Source: a bacterium (GTDB lineage: Bacteria > Spirochaetota > UBA4802 > UBA5550). Taken from it: DNA of 7,419 nt. The notes beneath the pieces were generated by a model. It was given only the letters and a program-made list of their open reading frames with translations. It had not been told where the DNA came from and searched no databases. The translations under genes were made by a program, and so were the position numbers. The stretch covers positions 1 to 7,419 of the forward strand of contig JAAENB010000255.1 in the NCBI GenBank assembly GCA_024224995.1. Direction: 5' to 3'. Numbering within the stretch: the stretch's first letter is position 1; every line of letters begins with the position of its first letter. Below are positions 6,333-7,419 of the stretch, one piece after another.

Positions 6333-7109
6333 TTATTTAGTATAATATGTATTGTTGCAATCTGCCTTATTCTTTGCGATATTAATTGATTTCATTTTCC
6401 TGATCAAATAGGCAAATCTTTTTCGGTGCTTTTTTTCAATATAACGATTTAATCTTTTCTGTTTTACCCTGGCAGGCAGGTTTTCCAGGATACTTATAGC
6501 GTATTTTTTGGCTTGCCGGTAGTGAAATATAACGGGCTCAGTTATATATTTTTTTTCATTAATTGCAGCATGGTCCAGTTGAGCATAAGCAATTCCGAGC
6601 CATGTTAAATACTGCAAGCGTTTTTTTTGCGGGAAATATTTTCTCAAAGCTTTTTGATTCGATTTTTGAAATAAAATGAATAAACTTTCAGCGCAAAGAT
6701 CGATCATTGCATTGGCGTCTTTCTTATACTTCTTCGAAATTTTCCGGAATAAGTTATTAATATTTTTTAAATTATTTTCAAACTCAACTCTTGAATAAAT
6801 TACGTTCCTCTTGTAAAAGAGCTCTTCCGCACCTTTATACCCCACTTGAATTTTAGCATACTCATTTTTCCAGCCCCTCTCTTCAGGATTATTCCTTACA
6901 ATCAGTTTTAATTTAGAAATCATTTTCAGATTCTCATTTCTCAATATTTCTACCTGCTCACGCGCCCAAAATTTTGCCAGGTAAGAATCTTCCGGCCTTT
7001 CGGCTTCTACAAATGCTTCCTTATAAAGATCATTGGAATAATCCTGTGCCATAACCGGCAGGGCCGCCGCAAAGGCCGCTATAACAATTAGTATTAATTT
7101 ATTTCCCAT
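6333..7109 (-). CDS. Secreted lysine-rich protein of unknown function
   Basis: I do not recognise this 258-residue protein. It begins with a clear signal peptide: a lysine at position 4, a hydrophobic core at about 5-18, and a likely signal peptidase I site after ALPVMA (residue 21). There is no lipobox cysteine, so export to the periplasm or outside is expected. The mature part is strongly basic, rich in lysine, arginine, tyrosine and asparagine, and looks mostly helical. The stretch about 165-212 (YLTWLGIAYAQLDHAA ... HYRQAKKYAISILENLP) has a spacing reminiscent of TPR-like helical hairpins, but no repeat is clear enough to name. The start ATG 7109-7107 has GGGGGG (7117-7122) seven bases upstream and overlaps the preceding gene by 11 bases, so the two are probably co-expressed. 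Base composition is visibly more AT-rich than the MFS and aminotransferase genes. Confidence 0.75.
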   Translation of the reverse strand: MGNKLILIVIAAFAAALPVMAQDYSNDLYKEAFVEAERPEDSYLAKFWAREQVEILRNENLKMISKLKLIVRNNPEERGWKNEYAKIQVGYKGAEELFYKRNVIYSRVEFENNLKNINNLFRKISKKYKKDANAMIDLCAESLFILFQKSNQKALRKYFPQKKRLQYLTWLGIAYAQLDHAAINEKKYITEPVIFHYRQAKKYAISILENLPARVKQKRLNRYIEKKHRKRFAYLIRKMKSINIAKNKADCNNTYYTK

Positions 7110-7419
7110 ACCTGGTCCCCCCTTTTATGCGAATATCCCTGTCGAATGAATCTTCTCTTCCGAAATAGGCAATATAACTTATAATCAAATCTTTTTCTTC
7201 ATCGACTCTTTCAATAGCTTCATCTAAGGTTTTAAATGATTCCTTATTATATTTAGAGATATCGACACTCTCTCCATACGCAGCACGCATAGCAAGCGAT
7301 TGGGCAGTAAAGGTTTGGATAAAAATTCTTTTTAAGCCGCTCTTTTCTCTATTGGTTAAAAACCACATGGAAGCCTTCCGGCTTACTCTGGAATAATCTC
7401 CCAATAACAAACGCATATC
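7099..7419 (-). CDS. Unrecognised protein, C-terminal part (gene enters from the right edge)
   Basis: The frame is open from the right edge to TAA 7101-7099. A methionine codon occurs at 7416-7414, but one more sense codon (GAT) precedes it at the edge, so the true start is probably outside and about 106 residues are seen. The layout is mixed: a strand-like MRLLLGDYSRVS, an amphipathic stretch with RKASMWFLTNREKSGLKRIFIQTF, a small-residue segment TAQSLAMRAAYGE, then SFKTLDEAIERV before a charged tail. This order loosely resembles small SpoIIAA/STAS-like proteins, which often end in a 'vF.d..eAl.wl' segment, but the match is too weak for a name. It overlaps the secreted-protein gene by 11 bases and probably heads or belongs to the same transcript. 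Confidence 0.6.
   Translation of the reverse strand, partial: DMRLLLGDYSRVSRKASMWFLTNREKSGLKRIFIQTFTAQSLAMRAAYGESVDISKYNKESFKTLDEAIERVDEEKDLIISYIAYFGREDSFDRDIRIKGGTRYGK

Noticed and set aside
1..7419. CRISPR arrays, tRNA genes, insertion sequences, toxin-antitoxin or phage-defence systems
   Set aside because: No regularly spaced repeats, cloverleaf-like sequences, transposase motifs or recognisable defence proteins were seen on either strand.

Overview
The window looks like ordinary bacterial chromosome with moderate GC, from an organism I cannot place with confidence. Strong Shine-Dalgarno sequences (AAGGAGG, AAGGAG, AAGGA) and two sigma-70-type promoters (TTGACG-17-TACATT and TTGACA-16-TATTAT) argue against Bacteroidota, although several of the gene families here are common in that phylum. 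A spirochaete or another SD-using Gram-negative lineage is possible, but this is inference. I see no tRNA, rRNA, CRISPR array, insertion sequence or phage gene.

Left part (1-4340, all minus strand): a compact operon of six genes reading right to left. The order is ABC ATPase, ABC-2-type permease, GntR/YtrA-type repressor, membrane-anchored DUF2807 protein, six-helix DUF4386 membrane protein, and a class V aminotransferase-like protein that runs off the left edge. Junctions are overlaps of 14, 4 and 4 bases or gaps of 1 and 17 bases, so the genes are probably co-transcribed and translationally coupled. A promoter at 4386-4414 precedes the first gene, and a perfect 7+7 inverted repeat (TGTACTA-N6-TAGTACA, 4361-4380) sits on its predicted transcription start. 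That is the right place for an operator bound by the GntR protein of the same operon. The likely theme is an inducible envelope or antibiotic-stress ABC exporter with accessory envelope proteins. The aminotransferase-like gene is an unexpected last member.

Middle (4341-6003): a 232-base divergent regulatory region with AT-rich tracts, then a rightward 14-helix DHA2-type MFS exporter. Its start is better placed at 4573 than at the longer TTG start at 4510, because the TTGACA -35 box lies inside that extension.

Right part (6000-7419, minus strand, visibly AT-richer): a broken O6-alkylguanine-DNA alkyltransferase gene whose stop overlaps the MFS stop codon, a small hairpin, a lysine-rich secreted protein of unknown function, and the 3' end of another unrecognised gene that overlaps it by 11 bases.

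The points most worth a second look are the two-part aminotransferase-like protein with a degenerate first domain, the auto-operator, and the decayed alkyltransferase that still has its active site. I did not find convincing evidence of a wholly new system.
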